From: Xiphophorus maculatus
Lineage: Eukaryota; Chordata; Actinopteri; Cyprinodontiformes; Poeciliidae
Direction: 5' to 3'
Assembly (NCBI RefSeq): GCF_002775205.1
Contig: NC_036464.1
Coordinates: 1,736,001 to 1,800,000 of the forward strand
Length of the DNA: 64,000 bases
Shown here: positions 51,054-62,790 of the stretch, piece by piece
Layout of the letters: every line of letters starts with the position of its first letter
How positions within the stretch are numbered: the first letter of the stretch is position 1
Notes under the pieces: generated by a model
What the model was told of the DNA's origin: nothing
The model's database searches: none
What the model saw: the letters and a program-made list of their open reading frames with translations, nothing else
Program-made: the position numbers and the translations under genes

Positions 51054-52216
51054 CTAATTGCTAGATATTTTACAACAACTCAGGGAAGCCAGAAACGTAT
51101 CCAGGATGCTTTTCCGAAAGAACACATACAAAGTTGTGTCAGCAAGAGGACTAAGAGCACCAGCAGCATAACCCACAGAATAGGGAATACAGGACAATTC
51201 CCCTTTAAATGCATTAATGTCATACAGGAGCAAAAGGATGATGGGCAGATAAAGCAGAGTGTAAATAATCAGCACCACAACCTGAATGGCTGCGAGTCGT
51301 CGTTTTTCATCTGCTGGGACACTGACCGCTCCAGAGAGAGCTTTGATAGTCCCAACCAGGAAGAAGATGAACAAGGGAAAAGGCAGGAGGAGAAAAGCTA
51401 TGAAGAAGTGGGCAGCCATCTCATACTCCTTAAACACATAGGCAATTAATGGATAAAAAAGAGGAAGTAACCAGACCACAATGCAGACCACCACATATGT
51501 CTTGATGTTTCTCCTGAATCTGTACCACATTGGCTTGGCAACAACCAGATACCTGCAATAACAGATAGAGATGATTAGAAGGTTATTAAGGACAGAATAA
51601 TGTGATTATGTCAGACAGAAGAGGAGTAAACATGGAAACACACCTTTCACAGGAGATACACACCATGAATCCCACACTGGCCTTTATACAAGCATATACA
51701 ATTTTCATGTATGTGAAATCATCTGGACTGAGTCTACATAAATCTACTGGAATTCTGGAGAAGAGCTGAATGAGATCAGAGATGAGGAGGTTGATGACAT
51801 AGACTGGAGCCTCCTGACCCTTTTTCACCTGAGAGACAGACAAGAGAAAAAATATTAATGACATAAAAATATTCTTGACATGTAGGATGTTGTCTGTTCC
51901 TCATATTTTAGTCATTTCTAAGTCAAGACAGACTTCAACCTGAGACAAGAGAGAACCACTGTTTAAGTGGGAGGCTGATAGTCAAATAGCTTATTCATTC
52001 TAAATTAATAGGTTAAAATTATGCTGTGCTCACCTGAAAAACAATTGCAATCATCACTATAAAAATTAGAGGAAGTCCAATGCCAATGCTGATCCAATTC
52101 ATCCAGTTTAAGATTTTTACAGACAAAGGATCTAAAGTAATTGCACCCATTGTACAGTTGAGGCTCATGTTCCCGCGGTTTAAACATGATGCGTCGTTGA
52201 AGTTCAATTCTTCCAT
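51054..52216 (-). CDS. Class A GPCR, GPR4/OGR1-like (cluster gene D, duplicate of B)
   Basis: CDS exons on the minus strand are 52216-52034, 51828-51644 and 51552-51054, at a constant offset of 16716 from gene B and with the same splice sites, giving 288 aa. Exon 1 is identical to that of B. The replacements relative to B are R103K, V107A, F108C, M110K, V111A, I209L, K236N, L238F, E239K, S246P, V255A, L266V and V268F; I found no silent change. M110K places a lysine in the outer half of TM3, and 236-246 covers ECL3 between the TM6 Pro226 and TM7. This suggests an altered binding pocket rather than decay. All core motifs (Asp79, E-R-Y, Trp150, DEKRR, 'SPLADTTLY') are kept. Upstream, the duplicated TATA promoter and non-coding exon lie at 53815-53899. 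Confidence 0.9.
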
Positions 52217-53814
52217 CTTTCGGTGTTGAACCAGGAATTTGATGACACTAGAAACTGTAAACAGAAATGATGATAAATGCGTAAATTATTTATAATTGTT
52301 GCTTTAGCATAAGCAGTAAATCCTAACATTTACCATCAAAACCTAACTAACATTAAAATATACTGGTAAAAGTGGACAAATTTCTCCATCATAATACAGA
52401 GTCCTTAAGGTTTATCATCTATATATCTATAGTCACCTCTCCAATCTGAGAAAGCCTTTCTGCGTTTTACAGTTCTGCTACTCTGTATCGACTAATGTTC
52501 ATGTTTCAATTCAGATTCTCTTCTGAAGGTCGGAACCAGATATTTACATGCGCTGAATAAAAAGACATGAATTCTTTCTCATTGTGGGAAGTTAAATCAG
52601 ACCAAACCTTTCTTGTTTTAGGTTAATTCGAATTACCAAAATTATTTATATTTGCCGAATGCCAGAAAACTGAGGAAGAACGTTTTTTAGAGATTTTTTA
52701 AAAATTATTCTTGAATTCAAAAGTTTACATACATTTGGTCAGTATCAGGGATAATTGTCTTTTAAACTACGAGTTTGGTCAAACCTTTTGGATTTCCTTC
52801 CACAAACATCTCACAAGTTTTCTGAAGTTCTGGTCCGTTCCTCCTGACAGAACCGGTGGAACTGAGTCCATTTTGCAGGCCGCCTCACTCCCACACACAT
52901 TTCCATAGAACTGAGATTGAGACTTTGTAATGGCCACACTAAAACACTGACTTTGTTGTCCTTAACCCCCTTTTATTACCACTTTGGCTCAATGCTTAGG
53001 GTTGCTACATGCATGCTCAGAATGAGAGATTCCTGACACAATACAAACAATTGTTTACTGTCGCTGTGACCAGGAGGAGTGAATGCTGCAAGTCGATGAC
53101 TTGGTGCAATCTGCTGGGCTTCCTTAGAGAGAAAACGTTTGAGAATAATGACTACACCATTAGCATTAGCATTAGCATTAGGTTAGACCAAATTGGGAGA
53201 CATGAAGGCAGGACAATATGGACAAACACTAAGCTTTGAGTATAGCTTGGTTCACTTTTCACCCTCACACACTTTACCTTCAATACAAAACAGGAAGTAC
53301 ATTTTAATGGTGCATCATTTTTAAGTTAAGTGGCGTTCTTCTATAACTTACATAAAAGTAACATCTAGCTGACCTTTGTCATAAAACTTTTGAGTGAGAC
53401 CAAAATAATATCTAATTATGGATAAAATTATCCATGTTTAAAATTAAAGTAGACAGTAATCAAATTAGATTTTCCTTCAGTACATTATGAAAATGACCAA
53501 AGATGTTGTTGTCAAAAGGACAGACCATACAAAACTAGAGATTGTGGGAGATAAAATGTTTCCAAAAGTTTTGTTCCCTCACAACAATCATGAAAACTAG
53601 TTCCAATCTCAAAGGGCAGCTAATCTGAGCAACAGAAAGTCTCTGATTCATTATACTTTAGTTTTCTCTGGGAGATGTTGATGTACCACATATATCCAAA
53701 TAGAGAGTTCTTGCTGTTATTGAATATGTAATGATGATTAGATAAGTGTTAATTTCTTATTTTTAGTAATTTAAAAAATACTGCATGCAAAGGGTTAAAT
53801 AAAATATTTCTTAC

Positions 53815-53899
53815 CTTAAAGATTAATCGTTAATCCTCAATGAATTCTGCAGAGCTGCATCAGACGTTGTGTTCTCTGCGTTCCCAAAGTCTATTTATA
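53815..53899 (-). promoter_or_regulatory. TATA promoter and 5' non-coding exon of gene D
   Basis: This is an exact duplicate of the gene B promoter: TATAAAT at 53899-53893, presumed start near 53866, and donor 'ctttaag|gtaagaaat' at 53815/53814. The partner acceptor is at about 52248. A few substitutions occur just past the donor ('gcaaagggtt' here against 'gcatagaatt' in B). Confidence 0.6.
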
Positions 53900-54145
53900 G
53901 CAATATTAGACATTCAAATGTTTGATAAACAGAGATATGATCTGGACACACCTGCTTAGGGTTTGTCCCAAACAGGCATTGATTCTTAGTTGGTTAATTC
54001 TCTTGATCCTCCTTCATTAAATGTATTTTTTATTTGATGATAAAATCAAAATCTAACTATTATGTTAAAGGTACTCACCTTCCAAATGTCAGGGTTACTG
54101 TAGAATAAGGAACTAATGATGTGTGATGTCTACACAATATAGTTT

Positions 54146-54290
54146 TGATAATAGAATAGAATATAGAATAGAATAGAATAGAATAGAAATGACTTCACAG
54201 TTACAGCATAGAGACAAGACACAATAACAACTACCACTGATTAGTAGCTGTAGATAAAATACTAAAAAAAAAATAGTAGCTTTGATGTGA
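54146..54290. repeat. (AGAAT)n tandem and inserted stretch specific to copy 2
   Basis: A run of 'agaatagaatagaatagaat' units followed by about 100 bases replaces a short segment of copy 1 ('aaatgcacacacatatagaag'). The pentamer tail is typical of the 3' end of a fish non-LTR element in reverse orientation. Confidence 0.6.
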
Positions 54291-55298
54291 ACATATTTTG
54301 ATCTCCAGTTACACATTAAAACAACCTTATTACACTCATCAATGGCTTGTAATAGAATTTTTAAAAATCAGCTGTCCTCTGAAGTTGATTGGTTAAACTG
54401 ACATCTAGAAAAGTTCTATAGGAATAAAACATTTAACTTCCATTGATTCTAAGATCTACTATAACCAAATGTGAAATGAGAATGATGTTTGTGACTTTTG
54501 CAAGGAATTGTGATCCCCATTTAATTTTGTCTGTCATTTTGAAATGTTCTTTTCTATATGAGAATTATAATCACAGCTAAACTTTGAAGGTTTGCAGTGT
54601 TATTCCCGTATATTGTAGAAGTCAGAAAATACTGAAATAAGTCTATCTATATCTTCCTTTTTTTCATTTTCATTTGCATGATTCATTTCATTACATTAGA
54701 ACAATATACATATTTCGAGGAACACTGAACAAAGGGCTGCTTCAGGTAGAGTTGATGATATCAGAACTCCGTGTCATGAAGTTTGGTGGAGCCACAGGCA
54801 TTGTGCTTTATATTAAAGTCTATCATGTAAATCTTATCATTTAAAAAATGAACAGTCTGTGCATAAAGAGCAGGAACAATTCCCCAAAGCCGATTATATC
54901 TGCTTCCACATTTCTTTAAGGACAGGACTTGTAAACAAATGCAAAAGAGTACATGCAACTTGACATCTAGAAATGTTCTGTAGGCTAAACATATACCTAA
55001 ACCAGAGAAACATAGATGCCATAAAACTGGAAGATTCTCTAATAAAAAAGACATGAAAAGTCAGAGCTTTAGTCATGATTGATGGCAACATCACTGACCA
55101 GAGTCCTGTTTAGAAACCAGGACAGCAAGAACTGAGCACAAAGCAGACACTCTGAGAAGACTTTTCTTAGGTCTGTGGGACTTAGGTTTTGGTTTCAGAA
55201 CCAAACCAGGTGGTATGTCAAAATCCAACCCTTACTATACAGTTCATTTAAATTCTTTATTTTGCCTTATATTATATTTTTATGTGAGTCTATTTGCT

Positions 55299-56526
55299 GT
55301 TTTTGTCTGTTAATTTGCTGCTGTTGTACAGAAATGTCCCCATTGTGGGATAACAAATGATATTTCTATTCTATTGTATCAATTAGTTAACTGTCAGTCA
55401 AGAAGACATCTCTGAGTAAAGAAATATTAAAAAACTCCCCACAATGGAAAGTAGATAACATGATCTACCATGGCAGCTCAAGGAAATCAGAAGACAAAGT
55501 GTCATTTCTTGCTAATGGAATTAGAAATCTGTCAGTGTATTCACATCAGGAGTCCTTTGCTCCACTTGTTTGGACCAGACCAAAAGTTGATTTAATCTGT
55601 TTCTCTTGGTGTCACTTGTTTTCACATTATTCTTTTTTTCAATAGGACTATAATTTCTAAACAATGTCTTACGGGTGACGATCATTTCTGCCATGGACCG
55701 AAATGACAGAACCCAGACCTGAAAAGACTAACTTTGGAAATCCTGCACCCTGTATTTCTATTGTGCACATTTGTGCTGCTATTATAATGACTGCAATACC
55801 ATTTTCAATGTCTAAGCAGTTCATTCAATGCAGAATTTGGAATGTGATATTTCTAATTTGTAACATTAGCAAAAGTTGCTGCAAAGTGAATGAGACGAGA
55901 TGAGCTGCATGCTCTGACCCACAACATCCTGGAAGAAGCATCGCTAATCAGAAAATGGCAGATCAGGTGCAATTATAGTACAATCAGAACATGCAGCAGC
56001 AGCGCTAGTAACACTGACCGTATTCAGGTGTCATGTTTAAATGCCTTCATGAGACCAGAGGAAAATGTTTAAAAGGTTTGTTATAAAATGAAATGAATTT
56101 GTGGATGTTTTTGATTTTCTGTTGGAAGGACTGAAGGGACCAGCAAAGCCATCTGAAGTCAAACTGTCAGGTTTATTAGATGGAAACATAGTACAATCTG
56201 CTTAAGGAAAAGTACATGCAGTGCTGTAGGAGTTACATAATGTTATAATTTCCATATCCATGCTGAGAAAAATTCCTCAATTAGGTTAAGGAACGAAGAG
56301 CAGAGTGAGAGGAACTCCATCAGCCTCTTGTTGTAGGTAACAAATCATTTCCTGATGATGATGTAGTGATGAAAACTGACACAAAGATTCTTCTGCCTCT
56401 TCCTCTGCTTTGCCCCCTAACTCCACCTCAGACTCACTCCTCTTCCTCTTCTTCTTTCTTTCTGTACATTTTGTCAAGTGCTGTGATTAAAATCATCTAT
56501 ACATATTAGACGTGTTGGTCAATGTT
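55299..56526. other. 1231-bp indel relative to copy 1
   Basis: This segment interrupts the duplication ('gagtctattt' before, 'caagtgtttatgg' after). The left part 'gtccccattgtgggataac', then 'atttctattctattg', looks like the tail of a fish retroelement. No clean target duplication flanks the segment, only a shared 'tt', so a deletion from copy 1 is at least as likely as an insertion here. No gene is recognised inside. Confidence 0.55.
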
Positions 56527-57010
56527 CAAGTGTTTATGGGTCTAAAGCAACTCTACGCAGTTGTGTCTTCAGCCTTGATTTAAAGGAACTCAGTGTTTCA
56601 GCTGTTTTACAGTTTTATGGAAGTTTATTGTAGACTTGAGGTACATAGATGCTGCACATTTCCTAACCACTTCTCCTAACTATACAAAACATCATATATC
56701 ATCCCATATAAGGGATAACCTGTCATTTGCTCAAATGAACCACTTTAAACTTAAAAATGAACAGTGGACGTCAATATTGTAACATATGAATCTGACAGCA
56801 GAATTATTTAGCTTACTCTTTTTTGTTACACATCTTAATATTTACACAGGACAAACATGACTATATTAAATATTAGAACATTTTGCAGGCAGGTAAATAT
56901 CTGGATAACATGTTGACTATAGTGTACTAATGACGTAGTGCATGCTCACATATTTCATTCTCATACTTATGTTAGCAGTGAAATGAAGCTCATCTGTTGG
57001 CAGGAGGGTC

Positions 57011-57232
57011 ATGGACAGAGCACAGCCACTTTGTCTCACTGTTGCTCAAGATGCAATCAGCATCAAACATCATCTGTGTATCATTCCAGACATGGCTCTG
57101 TTTGGTGCGGTGCAGGATATTGGGACCCAGCAGTCTGCACAGGTAGCGGACATCAGAACCAGAGAAATGTTAACGCTCATGCAGGTAAAGCAAACAGGTC
57201 GGACCTGGTCCAAAACACTCTTTACTGTCTGA
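57011..57232 (+). other. Duplicate of the 73-codon open frame at 38918-39139
   Basis: The frame is retained with a few substitutions, including I-to-P and P-to-Q. Identity is unknown; see the copy-1 entry. Confidence 0.2.
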
Positions 57233-57591
57233 CAAGATAAGTTGTAACAAAGCTAATAAAATGTATCCTGTCATCAGCAGCTCCCTTGATAGAGACACTA
57301 TGTATGTTTATAATCTAAATAAGTAAATTTTAACAATTGTGTGATTTAAACTTTGCATACATTTAATTAAATGTCAAACTAAATTTGTTTAAGTTGTGAA
57401 CATTTTAAGTTTAGTGGCTGAATTGCCATTAAATTTAAAAATTTGTGAATAAAGTGTGATCCTTCATTTGGCAACACATTTAATATTCTATTGAATGTTT
57501 TTCTGTCAAACTCATAACAGCAGCAGTCTCAGAAACAGTGAAACAGTAACAATGCCCACATGGGCAATTATAGTTACTATCATAATGTTAA

Positions 57592-57784
57592 AATGAAGCC
57601 TAGGCGCAAATTCAAACTGGAAGACTCTTTTATCCCCACCGGGACCCGTTAATTGAAGCGACCTGCCCACAATCGTCGACCTATCAACGCCGGACCAAGC
57701 CACGTCACGTCCAATCACCGACCAAGTCCCAGCTGATAAGGACCTTCATTCATGGCGTCCTTCGCTCTCCAGCCGAGCTCAACC
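57592..57784 (+). repeat. Terminal module A1
   Basis: A 193-bp unit beginning 'aatgaagcctaggcgcaaat' and ending 'gccgagctcaacc'. It is identical by eye to 62788-62980. Confidence 0.95.
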
Positions 57785-58785
57785 TGTTCAGCTGCACGCC
57801 TCAGCTCTCAGTCAGCTATCTCACCAGATCCTTTTCGTCGTTATTGCTCGTCCTTCCACCTCTAATGTCAGTCACAAAAGCTGCTTAGCCGCGGGCTCGG
57901 CTCCTTCTTTTCCTTCAGACGCTCCTCAGATGGAAGAAGAGTTCCTCCCGGTCCAGGCCTCATTCATTCCAGACAGCTTCTCCCGCCGCTCTCTCGCCGA
58001 TCTGGGATCTACCGGCCCTCGCTCCTATGCCACCCGCTTCACGATCCGTCTCTGGCAAGTGGACACATAATCCCACCGTCTACGTTGCATACGTCCCCTG
58101 GCAGCCTTTCTCCGCCCCGGCCGGGCCGCAACGTCTCACTGCTTCGATCTACGCTGCCGTTTCCTCCCAGCTCATCGTCCACCATCTTCCTTTCCACCGC
58201 CAGCGTTCATCGCACCGCCTTCCCACTGGTTCCCCGCTTTGGCTCAAATCCGCATGGCCGCTGTCAGCCCGCCCGTCAGCGCCTCCCATCGGACTTCCCA
58301 CGCCACGCCCGCCTCGGGCTTCGGGGGTAAGACGTAGCCTTCACGTGCCTCATTCACTCTTTACAACGCGACAAAACGTAGGAACTTTATTAGTTGATCC
58401 CCTTCCTGAACTCGCAGGCCCTACTCGCATGCGCCTTTCAGGCTGCGTTCCAAACTTCATCATTCTTACATCAGTTAGTTACATTTTGGGCTTCCGTACT
58501 TCCCATGCATGTGTTCTCGCTCTTTTTCGCAGTTAAAACTGCTTATCTGATGTTTTCATGTCGTGGCCTTTTTCTCCAAGCCGCCTTTAAACGCATCATG
58601 AGTGCTGAGACACTCGCGCTGGGTTACCCAGAGGGCAGCGAAGGAGAGCGCAGGCGCGTTAGAACCTCGGCAACAATCAGCAAACGCAAAGAACCGTGCA
58701 AATGTTTCCCCAAACCAACCGACTGAGGCGAATAGGGCCGTTTGATACAGGCAATCATAGCTAAAAGTTCACTCTCATAATACAG

Positions 58786-59042
58786 ATAGCTAAAAGGCGA
58801 CTCTAGCACTTCAGATGGCCAAAACGTGACTAGCAATTCAGTTAGCTAAAAGGTGACTCTAGTAATTCAGTTAGCTAAAAGGTGATTCTAGTAATTCAGT
58901 TAGCTAAAAGGTGATTCTAGTAATTCAGTTAGCTAAAAGGTGATTCTAGTAATTCAGTTAGCTAAAAGTCGTCTCTAGTAATACAGATAGCTGAAAGTCG
59001 TCTCTAGTAATACAGATGGCTAAGAGTTGACTCCAGTAATAC
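58786..59042 (+). repeat. 29-bp tandem repeat array
   Basis: About nine copies of a 29-bp unit ('ttagctaaaaggtgattc' plus 'tagtaattcag') lie inside the element. The central copies are near identical and the outer copies diverge ('gatagctgaaagtcgtctc'), the usual pattern for a tandem array. Confidence 0.9.
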
Positions 59043-59879
59043 CTTAAGCTCGTTGACAAGTAGCCTGCAGGCTACCGATGTTGTGGTACATGTTCAGCCT
59101 CGTAGATTCATTTCGCCCTACCCGTTAAATTTTATCCTGAGCCAGGGCGGTTCTCCGCTAATAAGCAAGCTGTCCCATTTTCTCATATTTCAAGCTCATG
59201 TCCCGTCCAGTGCTTTTACGCTTCATCCCTCATCTGAAATCTGCATACCATTTTTCTCAGATTATCCTGCCACTTCCTGGTTCACTCAGCTTGTCCTCTA
59301 GCTCACTCAGGTTCCAGGCTCAGATGCGTTCGTTCCATCTCGCTTCTGAACTAATCATCATAAAGCACCCTCCGGTTTCCCTTACGGATTCGTTAACATG
59401 GCCATCAGCACTTACAAGCCGCCCTGAAGCCACGGCTTTTTATAAAGGAACCAAACCCCCTCATCATCGCCTGGGTCCAAGTCAAGTAGTCGCACGGCAC
59501 TTTTCAACTAGCCAGCCAAATCAATCAATCAAATTCCTATCGTGTAGCATGTCGTAAATGGAGTAACATAACTGCGCTTTAAGAGCTCAGGAAACCGTCC
59601 GATTCACATTTACCTTGATTGGTTCCTTGTACTCTCAAGCTGCATCAGCCGTTGTTGTAAGAGCTCACGTTCAGCGTTATGAAGTTATCGTTAGAGGCCG
59701 TTCAGAGCTGTTTGTTCAAGAGACCGGGAGCGGGTCAACGAATAAAAGTAAGTTTTCTCCGCGTTCAAGCAGGATTCGTATATCCGAGCAACTTAAATTC
59801 AGGTATGACAATCTAAAGAGTTATCATCACGATAACGTTATTGCGGTTTATTTGTCGTCTCGCTGCCATCTGCTGGTAC

Positions 59880-59898
59880 AAAAAAAAAAAAAAAAAAA
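59880..59898 (+). repeat. Poly-A run
   Basis: About 19 consecutive A residues follow 'gctgccatctgctggtac', possibly the 3' tail of an inserted retroelement fragment. Confidence 0.6.
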
Positions 59899-60395
59899 TT
59901 AACTCCATAGCGAGTGAAAATAATAGCTTCATTTGTCTCATCTCCTGTATTTCTCGTAGACCACTCTCAGCTCTATTTAATAAATTTCGAACCAGAAATC
60001 TCTCCTCTCATCCCTTACCGGATGCTCGTGGCTGCTGTAGTATTTAAAGATCTCACTCAACAAAGCTTTTAGCAGCAAGGTGTCTTCAGCGCAAGTGCTT
60101 TTATATCATAACAGCTCAAGAACCAAAGTCATGCATAGGGAAGCAACAAACAAAATATGATATCAAGTCAAGTTCCGTCATTAACTTTGTAATTGAGCAT
60201 GTTTCCAATACATTCTAAACAGGCGGGTTTTAGTCGAGATTAATCAAAGTCGTGTTTCAGCTGTTTTAGGGTCTCCCGGGAGTTGCTCCAATCCGCGGGG
60301 TTTAGATGCTGAATGCTCCTTCTCTTTCTGGCCTGGTCCCGGGGTCGTAGAGCGGCTCAAACCGAAAGACCTCATGAGCCTGGGACGTTGATGCT

Positions 60396-60740
60396 TTACG
60401 GCAGATCCTCATTGTTTCGTGGTGCCAAGTCTTTCAGTGATTTGCAAACTAACAACGGTATTTCAAAGTCAATTCTTTGGGCAACAGGGAGCCAGTGTCG
60501 GGATCTTAAAACTGGCGTTTCGTGCTCCATCTTCCTGGTTTTTAGCGAGAACGCGATCAGTAGCATTTCTGACCAGCTGCAGCGTTCGATTGATTTGTCG
60601 GAAAGACCCGCAAAGTCGCGTGGCAGTAACCAATGTAACTGAAGATAAACACATGGATGATGATCTAGATCTGGCGAGTCGTTGTTCTTAATTCCAATAA
60701 GTGCGAAATTTTTTTTTTTACATAATTTATATATGGGCAT
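60396..60740 (-). mobile_element. Degenerate L2-like LINE fragment
   Basis: On the minus strand adjacent frames together read as the C-terminal end of an L2/CR1-group reverse transcriptase: 'NRTLQLVRNATDRVLAKNQE' in one frame, then 'PVLRSRHWLPVAQRIDFEI' and 'LLVCKSLKDLAP' in another. The signature (Q-L-V-x-N-A, then L-x-x-x-H-W-L-P-V-x-x-R-I-D-F) is well known from fish LINEs. At least one frameshift and stop codons show that it is dead. It is nested in the interior of the split-repeat element. Confidence 0.7.
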
Positions 60741-61732
60741 ATATATATAAAAATCCCCAGTTCATCTTCAGCATTCTTTTCACGTAATGAGTATCTCTCC
60801 TCCGTGTTCGCAGCTTCCCTCAGTGCCAGACGAGCACTGCACGATCCACTGGTGGTGGTTGGTCAACCTCAGGCAAAAGTGCACACTCTTATGCAGCAAT
60901 CGTGATGCATGTCCTTCCCCTCATCGTCCTTCACACTTTTATTTTCAGGTTCATTCTAGAATGATCTTGTCTTTCGCCCGTTTCCTCTAACGTCACCCTC
61001 CGAGTCTGATCCTAGCATCAGCATCCCACCTACAGTAGCAGGCAGTTATTTTCTCACTCTAGTCTATTCATTCTCCCATCCTCTTTTGCTATCTCACAGC
61101 TAGCTTCCTTCCACCAGCTTACATATCTTTTCATAGCATCCACTTTACCTTTGTTCACCTTCATCTACCATCTTCTCGTCTCTTACCTCTATCTCTGCAA
61201 TCATCTTCTAATTACTCCTCGAGACATAGCCCGTAAGCCCCTAGTTAGCCTAGCTCCTCCTGCCTCTAATTCTGAGCTTCGGCCCTGGCCTCAGCTCTTT
61301 TTGGGGGGATTTCATTCTCTATCAGTAATATCACTCCATAGTATCATTATTTCACCTCTACTGGCCTTCACCCACCAGCATTCCACCTTCTCTTGCCCCG
61401 CTGTGTCCCCGCTCACCCATAGTGATCACTCTTCTCCCAGCGGCACTCCTCCCTATGCCTCGAACCATTCCCAGCTGTCCTTCAGCCATCTGCCTCTCTC
61501 CTATAATGCCTCGCTGCGCTTCCAGCTTGCTTCTTTTTCTAACCAGCTGCCCCTCATCCCTTGTCCTGTTCCTTCCTCTGCTGGTCCCTTCCATGTCTTC
61601 GTTACCTCCTAAGCCCTGCCGCTACCAGCTGGCTTCTTTTTCTAGCCAGCTGCCCCGTATACTTTTCCCTGCTCCATCTCCTCTATTCAATGCGTCCCTT
61701 TATCTTAAGCCCTGCTCCCTCTATCCTACACC

Positions 61733-62145
61733 CCTCTTTAGTTAATGCTGGCGTTTTTCAACCAGCATCCCCTGTCTTATGCCCTGCTCCCCTCATCCTA
61801 CACCCCTCTTTAGTTAATGCTGGCGTTTTTCAACCAGCATCCCCTGTCTTATGCCCTGTTCCCCTCATCCTACACCCTCCTTTAGTTAATGCTGGCGTTT
61901 TTCAACCAGCATCCCCTGTCTTATGCCCTGCTCCCCTCATCCTACACCCTCCTTTAGTTAATGCTGGCGTTTTTCAACCAGCATCCCCTGTCTTATGCCC
62001 TGCTCCCCTCATCCTACACCCTCCTTTAGTTAATGCTGGCGTTTTTCAACCAGCATCCCCTGTCTTATGCCCTGCTCCCCTCATCCTACAACCCTCTTTA
62101 GTTAATGCTGGCGTTTTTTTAAACCAGCATCCCCTCTTCTAAGCC
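61733..62145 (+). repeat. Six-copy 72-bp tandem array, one hairpin per unit
   Basis: The landmark 'gttaatgctggcg' recurs at 61741, 61813, 61885, 61957, 62029 and 62101, exactly 72 bp apart. Each unit contains 'atgctgg', about ten bases, then 'ccagcat', a perfect 7-bp stem. Because 72 is divisible by 3, a 193-codon frame (61561-62142) stays open through the array, but its composition gives no sign of a real protein. Confidence 0.92.
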
Positions 62146-62618
62146 CTGCTTCTATCCCTTCATTCTCACCCCACGCATTCCCCGCCGGCTTTCCTATCAT
62201 CATGCCCTGCCGTGTCCTCTGCCAACTATCGCCAGCCCACGTCCATCCCACTAGTCCCGCAGCATTTCCAGCCGGCTCATCCTCCAGCATCCCTATGCCC
62301 TGCGTTCTGCTACTCCATGCCCCGTTGTGTCCTCAGCCGGCCGTCACCTCCCAACATCCCTTCCTCCCTTGTCCTGCCGTATCCCCAGCCGGCTCTCACA
62401 CCACGTCCCTATGCCCTGTGTTTTGTGTATTCTACCGCCTCTTGCCCTGCAGCATTCCCAGCTGGTCTTCACTTCCCGTCCTACTCTCCCTCTCCTTTAA
62501 CTGTCATGTCACGTCCTTTACGTTATTAACTCGGTAGCCAAAGTCAGCGCAACTTCTTTCCCCCTTTTTACTTTCTGCCTTATATTCACGGCCTCGGCCC
62601 CGGCCTCGGCCTCTTTTT

Positions 62619-62790
62619 GGGGGATGACGTTCCTAACAGCATCGGGGATGCTCATCTGAAGCCTATCGCTAACGCTGCGATAACCGTTATCCCCAGCCGG
62701 GGCCCGAGCGCCAAAGACTTTAAATTCTGTTTGTCAATAAACTCTTCTAATTGTCTTCTCATCTCCGTCTGAGTCTCTCCAGATTGAAAT
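62619..62790 (+). repeat. Terminal module B1
   Basis: A 172-bp unit beginning 'gggggatgacgttcctaac' and ending 'ctctccagattgaaat'. It is identical by eye to 63061-63232 and is preceded by a 'ggcctcggcctcttttt' tract. Confidence 0.95.

Larger units (their letters stand above)
51037..57586. repeat. Segmental duplication, copy 2 (contains gene D)
   Basis: This is a direct repeat of 34321-39493. It is longer because of a replaced stretch of +146 bases near 54150-54290 (an 'agaat' tandem and following sequence) and 1231 bases (about 55299-56526) absent from copy 1. The distal edge at 'tactatcataat' (57586) adjoins the split-repeat element. The 16.7-kb spacing and identical introns imply a very recent event. 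Confidence 0.95.

Noticed and set aside
58027-58536. 169-codon frame as a Gag or RT protein
   Set aside because: The translation is Pro/Ser/Arg-rich without any reverse transcriptase, zinc-knuckle or recombinase motif; competing open frames on the same strand reflect base composition.
61561-62142. 193-codon frame as a repeat protein
   Set aside because: The frame stays open only because the 72-bp tandem unit is a multiple of three; the composition is that of a pyrimidine-rich array and there is no sign of a start context or domain.
61733-62145. CRISPR-like array
   Set aside because: Units are head-to-tail copies without unique spacers and the genome is clearly vertebrate.
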